This document shows, one piece after another, positions 25,168 through 34,908 of a DNA stretch of 64,000 nucleotides. The translations under genes and the position numbers were made by a program. Within the stretch, counting starts at the first letter, position 1. Every line of letters starts with the position of its first letter. The stretch lies in contig JBQTIA010000050.1 of the NCBI GenBank assembly GCA_052388455.1, forward strand, positions 8,923 to 72,922, written 5' to 3'. A model generated the notes under the pieces. It was not told where the DNA came from and did not search any database. It saw nothing but the letters and a program-made list of their open reading frames with translations. This DNA comes from CAZSNH01 sp052388455. Its GTDB lineage: Bacteria; Pseudomonadota; Alphaproteobacteria; Rhizobiales; Hyphomicrobiaceae.

Positions 25168-25332
25168 GGCGTCGTCTCGTCGTGCGGTGATAAACCAAAT
25201 CACTGATCGTCTAGGATACGTGCGTGCGAACGGCCGGTTTCTTCAATCGAAGCTGCCTACGCTTCGACGAGCGGCACGAGCGGCGTGGCCGGCGGCGGCT
25301 CGCGCTCGATGCCTGCTCACACGAGCTTGCAC

Positions 25333-27275
25333 TCACGCGCTGATGGCGACCGCGGCTAGGCTGTTCTCACGTCCGAGGGCCGCGAAAGCCGTCGCCACGA
25401 TGCCGGCAACATCGAGCCCGGCCTTTGCATACATGATCTCCGGCTTGTCGTGATCGATGAAAACGTCCGGCAGCACCAACGGGCGCACCTTCAGTCCGCG
25501 ATCCAGCAGCCCCTCTGAGGCCAGGAACTGCAGCACGTGACTGCCGAAGCCGCCAACCGCGCCTTCCTCGATGGTGATCAGCACCTCATGCTCGCGGGCG
25601 AGGCGACGCACCAGATCGCCATCGAGCGGCTTCATGAAGCGCGCGTCGGCGACCGTGGTCGAGAGCCCGGACGCCTCGAGCTGCTGGGCCGCCTTCTCCG
25701 CCTCGGCGAGCCGTGTGCCGAGCGACAGCAGCGCGACCTTGCTTCCCTCGCGGATGATGCGGCCCTTGCCGATCTCGAGCGGAATACCGGCCGCCGGCAT
25801 GACGACGCCGGTGCCCTCGCCGCGCGGATAGCGGAACGCCGAAGGGCGATCGTCGATCTGCGCGGCGGTCGCCACCATATGCTTCAATTCCGCCTCGTCG
25901 GCCGCCGCCATGATCACGAAATGCGGCAGGCAGCCGAGATAGGCGAGATCGAACGATCCTGCATGCGTCGGACCGTCTGCGCCGACGAGGCCGGCCCGGT
26001 CGATGGCGAAGCGGACGGGCAGCTTCTGGATGGCGACGTCGTGCACGACCTGATCGTAGCCGCGCTGCAGGAACGTCGAGTAGATGGCCACGAACGGCTT
26101 CATGCCTTCCGACGCGAGCCCCGCGGCGAACGTCACCGCGTGCTGCTCGGCGATACCGACATCGAATGTCCGGTCGGGAAACGCCTTTCCGAACACGTCG
26201 AGCCCGGTGCCATCCGGCATGGCGGCGGTGATCGCGACGATCTTTTCGTCCTTGCGCGCTTCCTCGACGAGGCTGTCGGCGAACACGCGGGTATAGCTCG
26301 GCGCCGCCGGCTTCGGCTTCACCTGGGCGCCGGTCACGATGTTGAACTTGGCGACGCCGTGATACGTGTCGTCGCTTTCCTCGGCAGGTCCGTAACCCTT
26401 GCCCTTCTTGGTGACGCAATGAACCAGGATCGGCGCCTGATCGGTATCGCGCACGTTCTTCAGAACCGGCAGGAGCTGGTTGAGATCGTGACCGTCGATC
26501 GGTCCGACATATAGAAGCCCAGCTCCTCGAACCACATACCGCCCGACCAGTAGGTGCGCGACATCTCCTCCACGCGCGCGGCACGCCGCTCCCACTTCTT
26601 CGGCAGGCGTTTGGCGAGCTGCTTGGCGATGTCTCTCAAATGGAGATAGGTGCCGCTGGACGTGGCGCGGGTCAGATACTTGGAGAGCGCGCCGGTCGGC
26701 GGGGCGATCGACATGTCGTTGTCGTTGAGAATGACGATCAGCCGTTCGTCGCGCGCGCCCGCGTTGTTCATCGCCTCGTAAGCCATGCCGGCCGACATGG
26801 CGCCATCACCGATGACGCAGATGACGTTGTTCTTAGCGCCCTTGAGATTGCGCGCCACCGCCATGCCGAGCCCGGCCGAGATAGAGGTGGACGAATGGGC
26901 CGCTCCGAAGGGATCGTATTCGCTCTCGGCCCGCTTGGTGAAGCCTGAAAGCCCGCCGCCCATGCGCAGCGTACGGATGCGGTCACGACGGCCGGTGAGG
27001 ATTTTGTGCGGATAGCACTGATGGCCGACGTCCCAGATCAGCCGGTCAGTGGGTGTATTGAAGAGATAATGGATGGCGACCGTCAGCTCGACGACACCGA
27101 GGCCGGCACCGAGATGACCACCGGTGACGGAGACCGCCTCGATGGTTTCCGCTCTGAGCTCGTCGGCGAACTGGCGCAGATCCCGCTCCGGCAGCCGCCG
27201 GAGGTCGGCTGGAACGCGGATGGTGTCGAGCAGAGGCTTTGGGGCCGCGTTGGGCCAGCTCGTATGGGCGTTCAT
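25333..27275 (-). pseudogene. dxs: 1-deoxy-D-xylulose-5-phosphate synthase, frameshifted
   Basis: DXS makes DXP from pyruvate and glyceraldehyde-3-phosphate, the entry to the MEP isoprenoid pathway. Starts at ATG 27275 (GAGGAG upstream). The N-terminal half shows VTGGHLGAGLGVVELTVA and the TPP site VIGDGAMSAGMAYEAMNN. After EELGFY (about 26510) the frame shifts: WFEELGFY should run on to YVGPIDGHDLNQLLP, which is in the next frame. One base is missing in the stretch acatatag (26507-26514). The second frame then runs normally to 25333 (VGIAEQHAVTFAAGLA, VADARFMKPLDGDLV). Real lesion or indel error; if real, another dxs must exist. Confidence 0.9.
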
Positions 27276-27290
27276 GGCGGTTCTCCTCAA

Positions 27291-28415
27291 TTAATTCCCG
27301 CGACGGTTGACGACGGCAACACGCTCCGCCGTCAGCCGCCCGCCGGTCCGGTTCATGCGATCGTGGTTCTCGAGGCGGTGGAACAGGTCGATGACCCGCG
27401 CCCAGCGCGCCGGAAAATCCCACCAGACGGGTGTGTCGTCGGCGGGCGAGGGATCATGGCGCGGACGAGAGGCGGCATTCGAGGCCGCCGCTTCGACCAG
27501 GAAGGCCGCCGCTGGAGCGATTTCAGAGTCGTCCGTGCGAGGCGCCCGCCATGCAGACCGCGACGAATAGGCGAGCAGTTGCAGCTTGCGAGCGGCCGGC
27601 ACGATGGCGCGCCGGTCGACGGAGTTGAGCCCCTGACGCGCCAGCTCGTGGCCGATCTCGGCGTAAAGGAAGCGCGCCGCATAAATTCCGGGCCGGCAGT
27701 CGAGCGGCAGGCGCGCGATGCCGGTTTCCGCCCGTGCATAGTAACTTTCGGCCAGCAACAGCAGACGCCGCACCACGGCGGCGATCTCGGGCGAGAACCG
27801 CGGACGCGCCAGCCACTGTTCCGGATCGAGACCGACCTCGCGCAGCCATTGCATCGGCAGGTACAATCTCCCCGCGCGGGCATCCTCGCCGACATCACGC
27901 GCGATGTTGGTCAGCTGCATAGCCATGCCGAGGTCCGTGGCCCGCGCGATCTGATGATGGCCCGTCGCCCCCATCAGCAGCGCCATCATGGCTCCGACCG
28001 TTCCCGCGACGCGGGCCGCGTAGGCTTCGAGCGCGGTATCCGTCTCGTATCGCTTGCCAAGCGCATCCCACTCGAAACCCTCGATCAGCGCCTCCGGCAG
28101 TGCGCGAGGCACGCCGAACTCGGCAACCGTCGCAGCGAAGGCACGATCGGCCGCACAATCGAGTGGACGGCCGGCATAGGCGCGGTCCAGGCGTTCCTTC
28201 AGGGCGTCCAGTGTTCCTGGCGACCCACCTCCGCTGTCGACCGCGTCGTCGGCGAGGCGGCAGAAGGCGTAGAGCGCGGTTGCAGGCGCGCGGATGCGGC
28301 GCGGCAGCAGGAAGGACGCCGCGAAGAATGTTCGCGAGCCGTTGGCCAGCAGCGCGCGGCAGGCCGCGAGGTCGGCGCTGTCGAGCTTCGGCTGTTCAGA
28401 CTTTAATTCTCGCAT
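27291..28415 (-). CDS. crtB: Phytoene synthase
   Basis: 374 residues from MRELKSEQPKL. Squalene/phytoene synthase fold with the Asp motifs AFCRLADDAVD and NIARDVGEDARAGRLYLP. Condenses two GGPP into 15-cis-phytoene. The start lies inside the last codons of crtI (20-nt overlap), the usual crtIB arrangement. The C-terminal about 60 residues are longer than in many relatives. dxs follows after 15 nt, so crtI-crtB-dxs form one unit giving precursor and carotenoid enzymes together. Confidence 0.94.
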   Translation of the reverse strand: MRELKSEQPKLDSADLAACRALLANGSRTFFAASFLLPRRIRAPATALYAFCRLADDAVDSGGGSPGTLDALKERLDRAYAGRPLDCAADRAFAATVAEFGVPRALPEALIEGFEWDALGKRYETDTALEAYAARVAGTVGAMMALLMGATGHHQIARATDLGMAMQLTNIARDVGEDARAGRLYLPMQWLREVGLDPEQWLARPRFSPEIAAVVRRLLLLAESYYARAETGIARLPLDCRPGIYAARFLYAEIGHELARQGLNSVDRRAIVPAARKLQLLAYSSRSAWRAPRTDDSEIAPAAAFLVEAAASNAASRPRHDPSPADDTPVWWDFPARWARVIDLFHRLENHDRMNRTGGRLTAERVAVVNRRGN

Positions 28416-29958
28416 CGGGCACCAATCGGTCGAGGACACGCGCGGACGACAGCACGCCAGGAACGCCGGCACCGGGATGGGTTCCCGCGCCGACGAGATA
28501 GAGGCGATCGACATCCTCGCTTCGGTTGTGAGGACGGAACCAGGCGCTTTGAGTAAGCACCGGCTCCAGACTGAAGGCGGCCCCCTTGTCTGAGAGCAGC
28601 CGGTCGTGGAAATCCTGCGGGGTCATCACGCGTGAGGAAAGGAGGTGCGGCTCGAAGCCCGGCAGCACCGTTTCGGAAAGCTATGTGGCGATCTGCTGTC
28701 GGTAGCTTTCAGCCCGACCGCTCCAATCGACACCGCCGTCGAGGTGCGGCACGGGCGAGAGCACGTAGAAGGCGTCGCAGCCGGGTGGCGCGAGCGAAGG
28801 GTCGGTCGCCGTCGGACGGTGCAGATAGAGGCTGAAGTCCTCCGCCAAGACTTTGCGCTCGAAGATGTCGTGCAGAAGCTCGCGATAGCGCGGACCGAGC
28901 AGGATGGTGTGATGCGGAACCTCGGCGAACTGGCGGTTGGTGCCGAAGTACCAGACGAAGAGGCTCATCGAATAGCGCGCCTTGGCGAGCCGCCTGTTGG
29001 TCCACCGCTTGCGCGGAGTCTTGGCTAGCAGCTTGCGGTAGGTCCAGGCCACGTCGGCATTAGAAACCACCACGTCGGCGCCGATCATCTCGCCGCTCGC
29101 CAGCCTGACGCCTTCCGCCGTGCGTCCGCGGGTGACGATCTCGCTGACCTCCGTGTTGCAGCGCATTTCGCCCCCCTGGCCTTCGATGAGCTTGACCAGT
29201 CCCTCGACGATGCGCCCTGTGCCGCCCATGGCGAAGTGAACACCCCAGCGCCGTTCGAGAAAGGCGATCAGGCCGTAGATCGAGGTGACGTTGAACGGAT
29301 TGCCGCCGACGAACAGCGGGTGGAAGCTCAAGACGAACCTGAGCCGCGGATCGCACACGTAGCTCGACACGAGGCTATGAATGCTGCGGTAGCTTTCCAG
29401 GCGGATCAGCTCCGGTACGACTCGGGCCATGTCGGTCCAGGAGCTGAAGGGTACGTCGCCGAGCCGCTCGAAGCCGACCTTGTAGATGTCCTCGGCGAGG
29501 CGCATGAAGCGCTCGTAGCCCTCGACGTCGCCCGGCGAGACCCTGGCCACCTCGGCGCGCATCGCTTCCGGATCGCCACTCGCCTCGAACATCTGGCCGT
29601 CGTTGAAGCGGATCGAATAAAACGGCGACAGCGCTCGCAGATCGACATCGTCGGACATTCGCCGACCGCAGAGCGCCCAAAGCTCTTCGAGCAGGAACGG
29701 CGCCGTGATGATGGTCGGCCCGGCGTCGAAGGTGAAGCCGTCCTGGCGGAAAACGTAGGCCCGGCCGCCCGGCGCATCGAGCTTCTCCAGCACTGTCACC
29801 TGGTAGCCGCGGGCACCCAGCCGGATGGCGGCGGCGAGCCCGCCGAATCCGCTGCCGATAATCACGGCATGGGGCTTATCGGTTCTCGGACGACCCGCGA
29901 GCGGACGCGGCTCCTGCCGAGCGCGCGTCCCCGATCCTTGCACCGCTTGTGTCCACAT
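28396..29958 (-). pseudogene. crtI: Phytoene desaturase, interrupted by in-frame TAG
   Basis: FAD enzyme with VIIGSGFGGLAAAIRLGARG and LEKLDAPGGRAYVF at the N-terminus, and the C-terminal flavin motif RLYLVGAGTHPGAGVPGVL. At 28681-28683 the frame reads RQQIAT-stop-LSETVLPGFE, where homologues have an uninterrupted helix. The same frame then continues to the normal end at 28396, giving about 519 residues if read through. Truncation would remove the last 95 residues including FAD and substrate contacts. The start is uncertain: ATG 29958 overlaps a PpsR box and predicted -10, so GTG 29943 is also possible. Confidence 0.9.
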
Positions 29959-29981
29959 AACTTGACATATGAACACGTCAA
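29950..29981 (-). promoter_or_regulatory. crtI promoter with PpsR/CrtJ box
   Basis: Perfect TGT-N12-ACA palindrome at 29950-29967 between bchO and crtI. On the transcribed strand a TTGACG (29981-29976) and TATGTG (29959-29954) with 16-nt spacing form a plausible promoter overlapped by the box. This would give crtIB-dxs its own oxygen/light-regulated start. Confidence 0.65.
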
Positions 29982-30017
29982 CTTGACGGAGGCAAGTGGC
30001 GAGCAGGCTTCGCCACC

Positions 30018-30929
30018 TCAATTCGCCCGGCGTGGTTCCGACCGCGCGTACGGCGACGACGGCGCACGGATGAATCGCTCGATCATTTCCGCGACGAGCG
30101 CCGGATTTTCCTCGTGCGCCAGATGCCCGAGTCCGCCGATGCGCTCGACACTCGCCGAGGAAACCAGCTTGGCCGTGCGCAGAGCCACGCCGGGCGGAAT
30201 GGCCAGATCGCCATCGCAGGCGACGAGCAGCGTCCGCGTCGCCAGCCGCGTCATGTCCCGCTCCAGGCCGTGCAGATCCCAGCGCGCCATCATCTCGAGC
30301 GTCGCGGCGACGTGCTCGGCATTGCGGAACAGCCGCGCGTAGAGATCGAGCCCCACGCCGTCGATGCGCGAGCCGGTTCCCTTCAGCAGCCGCTCGACCG
30401 CTCGCCGGTCGCCCGCCCGCCAAGCAAAGAACGAGGCGGCGAAGGGATTGAGCACCAGCAGCTTGGCGAGCGGCGCGAAGATCTGGCCGGCCATGCCCTG
30501 AAATGGAAGCAGCGCGCCATTGAGGCTGATCAAGGCGGAAGGCGCGATGTGCCGGTCGAGGCACATGCGGAGGAGAACGGCCGCTCCGGCGGAATGCCCG
30601 ACGACCACCTCCGGGCGAACATCGAGCGACGACATGAGTTGTCCGATGGCCGCCGCCATCCCGGGCAGGCTCATCGCGTCGGCCGAGGGGCGGTTGGTAA
30701 ACGCATGTCCCGGCAGATCGGGCGCGATGACGGTATGGCTGGCGGCCAGCAGGGGCATCAGTCCGCGCCAGGAATGCGTCGAGGCGCCGGTGCCGTGCAA
30801 CAGCAACAGCGGCGGACCCTGCCCCATCTGTTGCACGTGCCACGTGAACGCGCCGACGGTGACGAAGCGGCTCGCGCTTCGGTTCGGCCAGTCGTCACCG
30901 TCACGATCCCAGCTCAGCCGATCCGCCAT
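30018..30929 (-). CDS. bchO: Magnesium chelatase-associated alpha/beta hydrolase BchO
   Basis: 303 residues, GGAG before the ATG. Alpha/beta-hydrolase fold: LLLLHGTGASTHSWRGL (oxyanion region), nucleophile elbow VVGHSAGAAVLLRM with Ser, and the late His in GGLGHLAHEENP. Found next to bchID in most purple bacteria; needed for efficient Mg insertion, though its reaction is not established. Follows bchD by 21 nt in bchI-bchD-bchO. Confidence 0.93.
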   Translation of the reverse strand: MADRLSWDRDGDDWPNRSASRFVTVGAFTWHVQQMGQGPPLLLLHGTGASTHSWRGLMPLLAASHTVIAPDLPGHAFTNRPSADAMSLPGMAAAIGQLMSSLDVRPEVVVGHSAGAAVLLRMCLDRHIAPSALISLNGALLPFQGMAGQIFAPLAKLLVLNPFAASFFAWRAGDRRAVERLLKGTGSRIDGVGLDLYARLFRNAEHVAATLEMMARWDLHGLERDMTRLATRTLLVACDGDLAIPPGVALRTAKLVSSASVERIGGLGHLAHEENPALVAEMIERFIRAPSSPYARSEPRRAN

Positions 30930-30950
30930 GGCACCACTCCGCTCGTGCGA

Positions 30951-32765
30951 TCAGGATCGCCGGGCGTCGATCGACGAGCGAACGGTCCGGGAGAGGGTCG
31001 CGGCATCGGCATAGGGGAGAGGAACATAGGGACCGCCGAGCGCTTCTGCCAGCCGTTCGGCCTGCGCCTGGCGGTGCGGGGAAGTGTCGATCAGCACGGC
31101 GCTAAGCCCCGCAATTCGCAGCGCCTTGGCCGCCGCCAGCGCCTCGTTCTCGGCCGCGGCGCGGCCCGCTTTGCCATCGCGTGTGATGTTCGCCCGCCCG
31201 TCGGTCAGCAGAACGATATGCGGCGTCTGTCCCTTGCGGCGGATGGCGAGCGCCAGCTCGCGCGCTTCGTCGACGCCGGCCGCCAGTGGTGTCGCGCCAC
31301 CGCCCGGCAGACCCGCGAGGCTGCGCTTGGCCCGCGCGAGCGAGCGCGTCGGCGGCAGAAGCAGCTCGGCCACCTTGCCGCGAAACGAAATGAGTGCGAC
31401 CGAATCGCGGCGCACGTAGCAGTCGGCGAGCAGCAGCTCGATGGCGCCTTTGGCTTCGGCCAGCCGGTGCAGCGCCGACGATCCCGACGCATCGACGACG
31501 AAGATGGTGGCGGTTTCCGTGCGCTGCACCGTGCGCTGGACGCGCAGGTCCGAGCCGCGGATTTCAAGGCGCTGCTCCATAGCGGATGCATGGCCGTAAC
31601 GCTGGCGCTCGCGTTTGCGTATCGTCTGCCAGGGGGCTGCGGTTCTGAGCGTCTCGACCAGCTCCAGACGCTTTCCCCCGCCCGGCTTTCCGGCGCGCGT
31701 TCCCTGCGGCCGGCCACGCCCGCGGCCCTTCAGGGCGGCACCCGATTTGCCGGCCGTGCGGCTGCGGGACACCACAGAGTCGGCGAGCCGCAGCGCCTTA
31801 AGCACGTCGGGTGGAATGGCGGCAGCGGCGGCCGCGATGATCATGTCCTGCAATTCCCGCTCGGACGGGGGCTCACGCTCCGGGTCGTCGGCCTCTGACT
31901 CCGGACCGGGATCGGGCGGCGGCGGATCATCGGGAGTTTGCTCGCTCGCGTCGTCCTCCGGAGCCGGTATCCGCGTGGCGCGGGGAGCCAGCACCAGCGC
32001 CGCCGCCATTTCCAGGTCCGAGGCGTCGACCTCGGACCGGCCATCGAGCGCCGCCGCCGCCCGCGCCGCGGAGAGCGCCAGCAGCGGCGCCCTGAGCGAG
32101 GCAATCCCGAGTTCGACCGCCGCCACGCACAGAGCCGTGATCGCATCATCCTCGATCGTCACACCGGAGAGACGTTCACGGGCCGCCGCGACGTCGGTGC
32201 GCGTCACGGGTGAGGGAGCGGCGTCGCGCAGGCCGATGCCGGAACTATCGCAGCGGAACGCGAGGCGGTCGAGCAGTCCCGGCGCCGGACGCTGCTCGTC
32301 GTCCATGCCTTCATCGAGCGCGATGACGCCGAACGCAGCCGGCAGACGCGACGTGAGCCCGTCACGCTCGAAGGCCACGGCCCGCTCGTCCATCGCCCGC
32401 GTGATCCTGACCACCGTGCCGAGATCGAGACGCTCGGCGCTGACCAGAACGACCGCGCCGCCATCGGCTTCCGCCAGCAGCCCACGCTCGGCCACCGGCC
32501 GGCCGGCGCTGAGAGTCGCCGCGAGATCGAGGCCGCCGAGCAGCCGATCGTCGCCGATGCCGAGCGGGACGCGGCGGAGGGGGGCACCTTCCGGCAAGAG
32601 GTCGCGCACGAGAGCAAGCCAGGCATCGCGCACCGGACCGGCGCGACCGCTGAGGGCAACGCCGCCGGTGCCGAGAGGATCGACGGCGGCCAGCGCCGCG
32701 GCCTTGACCAGGCACTCCCAGGCGGCAGCGGCATCTCGTCGATCGCTCGGCATTTGGCCCGTCAT
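30951..32765 (-). CDS. bchD: Magnesium chelatase subunit D
   Basis: 604 residues. A degenerate AAA domain (about 1-260, no intact Walker A) is followed by an acidic Pro-rich linker (DDPPPPDPGPESEADDPE), a basic stretch (KGRGRGRPQGTRAGKPGGGK) and a C-terminal von Willebrand A domain with the MIDAS motif FVVDASGSSALHRLAEAKG. It assembles with BchI into the ATPase motor that drives BchH to insert Mg into protoporphyrin IX. The start overlaps the bchI stop by 4 nt. Confidence 0.95.
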   Translation of the reverse strand: MTGQMPSDRRDAAAAWECLVKAAALAAVDPLGTGGVALSGRAGPVRDAWLALVRDLLPEGAPLRRVPLGIGDDRLLGGLDLAATLSAGRPVAERGLLAEADGGAVVLVSAERLDLGTVVRITRAMDERAVAFERDGLTSRLPAAFGVIALDEGMDDEQRPAPGLLDRLAFRCDSSGIGLRDAAPSPVTRTDVAAARERLSGVTIEDDAITALCVAAVELGIASLRAPLLALSAARAAAALDGRSEVDASDLEMAAALVLAPRATRIPAPEDDASEQTPDDPPPPDPGPESEADDPEREPPSERELQDMIIAAAAAAIPPDVLKALRLADSVVSRSRTAGKSGAALKGRGRGRPQGTRAGKPGGGKRLELVETLRTAAPWQTIRKRERQRYGHASAMEQRLEIRGSDLRVQRTVQRTETATIFVVDASGSSALHRLAEAKGAIELLLADCYVRRDSVALISFRGKVAELLLPPTRSLARAKRSLAGLPGGGATPLAAGVDEARELALAIRRKGQTPHIVLLTDGRANITRDGKAGRAAAENEALAAAKALRIAGLSAVLIDTSPHRQAQAERLAEALGGPYVPLPYADAATLSRTVRSSIDARRS

Positions 32766-33808
32766 ATCACATGGCGTTCGCCTGAGGTGCCGAACAGCTC
32801 CCCGACCGCGCGTTCGACGCGCACGCCGGAGCCGGCGTCGTCCAGCGGGTTGCGGCGCAGGCGATGGCGCAGGGCCATCGGCGCGACGTGCCGCAGGTGA
32901 GCATCCTCGATCACATCGCAGCCTTCCAGCGCCGCCAGCGCGCGAGCCGCCCTGACGAGGGTCAGCTCGCCTCGCAGGCCGTCGGTGCCGAGTTCCAGGC
33001 AAAGCCGCGTGGCCCGCTCCAGGGCAGCGTCTGTGGCTTCGATCTCGGCCACTCGGTCGCGGGCGGATGTGATCTGCTGCTGGATGCGATCCTGATCGGC
33101 CTGCCAGCGCACGGCGAAAGATTCGGGATCGCGCTCGAAGGCATCGCGGCGACGCACCACCTCGATCCGGGTCTTCATGTCGGTCGGCGTCTTGACCTCG
33201 ACGGCGAGGCCGAAGCGATCGAGCAGCTGCGGACGCAACTCGCCCTCTTCCGGGTTGCCGCTGCCGACGAGCACGAACCGCGCCGGATGGCGGACGCTCA
33301 GACCCTCGCGCTCGACCACGTTTTCACCGGAGGCCGCCACGTCCAGCAGCACGTCGACCAGATGGTCCTCCAAGAGATTGACTTCGTCGATATAGAGGAA
33401 GCCGCGGTTCGCCCGTGCCAGCAGCCCCGGCTCGAACGCCTTTTCTCCTCGCACCAGAGCCCGTTCGAGATCGAGCGCTCCGACGACGCGATCCTCGGTG
33501 GCGCCAAGCGGCATGTCGACGACCGGTACCGGCACGAGGGATGTGGTGCGAGAGGACGCAGTCTCGGCGGCGGCGCACTGGGAGCATTTGCGGGCATGCG
33601 GCGCCGGATCGCAGTTGAACCGGCACTCGGCGACGACGGGCATCGGGGGGAGCAGATCGGCGAGCGCGCGGACCGCCGTCGATTTGCCGGTGCCACGGTC
33701 GCCGAACACCAGCACACCGCCGACCGTCGGATCGACGGCCGCGATCAGCAGCGCCAGCTTCATCTCGTCCTGACCGACGATCGCCGCGAAAGGAAACAGT
33801 GCAGCCAT
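32762..33808 (-). CDS. bchI: Magnesium chelatase ATPase subunit I
   Basis: 348 residues. AAA+ ATPase with Walker A VFGDRGTGKST and Walker B RGFLYIDEVNLLEDHLVD, the Cys-containing insert CDPAPHARKCSQCA, and sensor VGSGNPEEGELRPQLLDRFGL. Hexameric motor of Mg-chelatase, working with BchD and BchH (encoded far away at 46120-49836). Length normal. A weak GGGG lies before the ATG. Confidence 0.97.
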   Translation of the reverse strand: MAALFPFAAIVGQDEMKLALLIAAVDPTVGGVLVFGDRGTGKSTAVRALADLLPPMPVVAECRFNCDPAPHARKCSQCAAAETASSRTTSLVPVPVVDMPLGATEDRVVGALDLERALVRGEKAFEPGLLARANRGFLYIDEVNLLEDHLVDVLLDVAASGENVVEREGLSVRHPARFVLVGSGNPEEGELRPQLLDRFGLAVEVKTPTDMKTRIEVVRRRDAFERDPESFAVRWQADQDRIQQQITSARDRVAEIEATDAALERATRLCLELGTDGLRGELTLVRAARALAALEGCDVIEDAHLRHVAPMALRHRLRRNPLDDAGSGVRVERAVGELFGTSGERHVI

Positions 33809-33823
33809 AGATGAGACCCCCGC

Positions 33824-34807
33824 TTATTCCGCCGGCAGCAACGACATCGAAACCGCGCCGGCCGGCCGGGTCAGCCGGTCGGGCAGGCGAAAATGCACGT
33901 GCTCGTCGGCGCCGTCCTGCGTCTCGACGGAGAGGCTGCGCAGCGTGGCCAGCCGGTCGATGACGGCACATACGATCGTTTCCGGCGTCGAAGCGCCCGC
34001 GGTGAGGCCGAGCGTATCGACTCCGGCGAGCCATGCGGGATCGATGGCCGAGGGATCGTCGATCAGGTGACTGGTGACGCCGGCCTGATCGCCCATTTCG
34101 CGGAGCCGGTTGGCGTTCGAGCTGTTGGGCGAGCCGACGACGAGCAGAAGCTGCACGTGCCTTGCCAATTCCAGCACCGCCTTCTGCCGGTTTTGCGTCG
34201 CGTAGCAGATGTTGCGCGTGTCGGGCCCGACGATGGCCGGAAAGCGCCGCTTCAGGGCCGCCACGATGTCCTTCGTATCGAGCACGCTCAGCGTCGTCTG
34301 CGTGATGAAGGCAACGCGCTCGGGATCGGCCACCTGGAGCGCATTCACGTCTTCGATGTCGGCTACCACGTGCACCCGGCCCGCGATCTGCCCCAGCGTG
34401 CCTTCGACCTCGGCGTGACCGGCATGACCGATGAGCACGATGTCAAAGCCGCGCTCGGCGTAGCTGCGGCCTTCCTTGTGCACCTTGCGGACGAGGGGAC
34501 AGGTGGCATCGATCACGTCGAGCCGTCGTCCAGACGCCTCGGCTTCGACCGCTTTGGAGACGCCATGCGCCGAGAATACGGTGACGGCACCTTCGGGAAT
34601 AGAGTCGGTCTCGTCGACGAAGATCGCGCCCTTCGATTTCAGACGCTCGACCACGTGGCGGTTGTGCACGATTTCGTGGCGGACGTAGACCGGCGATCCG
34701 AACATCTCGATCGTGCGCTCGACAATGTCGATAGCACGCACGACCCCGGCGCAGAAGCCGCGGGGTCTAGCCAAGATTACACGCAAATGTGTCAAGCTGG
34801 CTTGCAT
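33824..34807 (-). CDS. ispH: 4-hydroxy-3-methylbut-2-enyl diphosphate reductase (LytB)
   Basis: 327 residues from MQASLTHLRVILARPRGFCAG. The three cluster Cys residues are in RGFCAGVVRAI, DATCPLVRKVH and DTRNICYATQNRQ; HE/HAE-type His residues (VRHEIVHNRHVV, GHAGHAEVEGT) are present. It performs the last step of the MEP pathway, giving IPP and DMAPP. It lies just upstream of bchI on the same strand, so isoprenoid supply is genetically tied to the pigment genes. Confidence 0.96.
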   Translation of the reverse strand: MQASLTHLRVILARPRGFCAGVVRAIDIVERTIEMFGSPVYVRHEIVHNRHVVERLKSKGAIFVDETDSIPEGAVTVFSAHGVSKAVEAEASGRRLDVIDATCPLVRKVHKEGRSYAERGFDIVLIGHAGHAEVEGTLGQIAGRVHVVADIEDVNALQVADPERVAFITQTTLSVLDTKDIVAALKRRFPAIVGPDTRNICYATQNRQKAVLELARHVQLLLVVGSPNSSNANRLREMGDQAGVTSHLIDDPSAIDPAWLAGVDTLGLTAGASTPETIVCAVIDRLATLRSLSVETQDGADEHVHFRLPDRLTRPAGAVSMSLLPAE

Positions 34808-34908
34808 GCCTCGGTCATAACACGATGCCGCGGGCCCCGTCACGCACTTTGCGGACGTTTTTGAACGTCGGATTCGTCGGGTGCGCCGGCCTCGGAAAGG
34901 CGCGAAGT

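Noticed and set aside
28681..30844. 720-residue CrtI extending across bchO
   Set aside because: The upstream part is an out-of-frame reading of bchO; a PpsR box and promoter-like elements lie between bchO and crtI.
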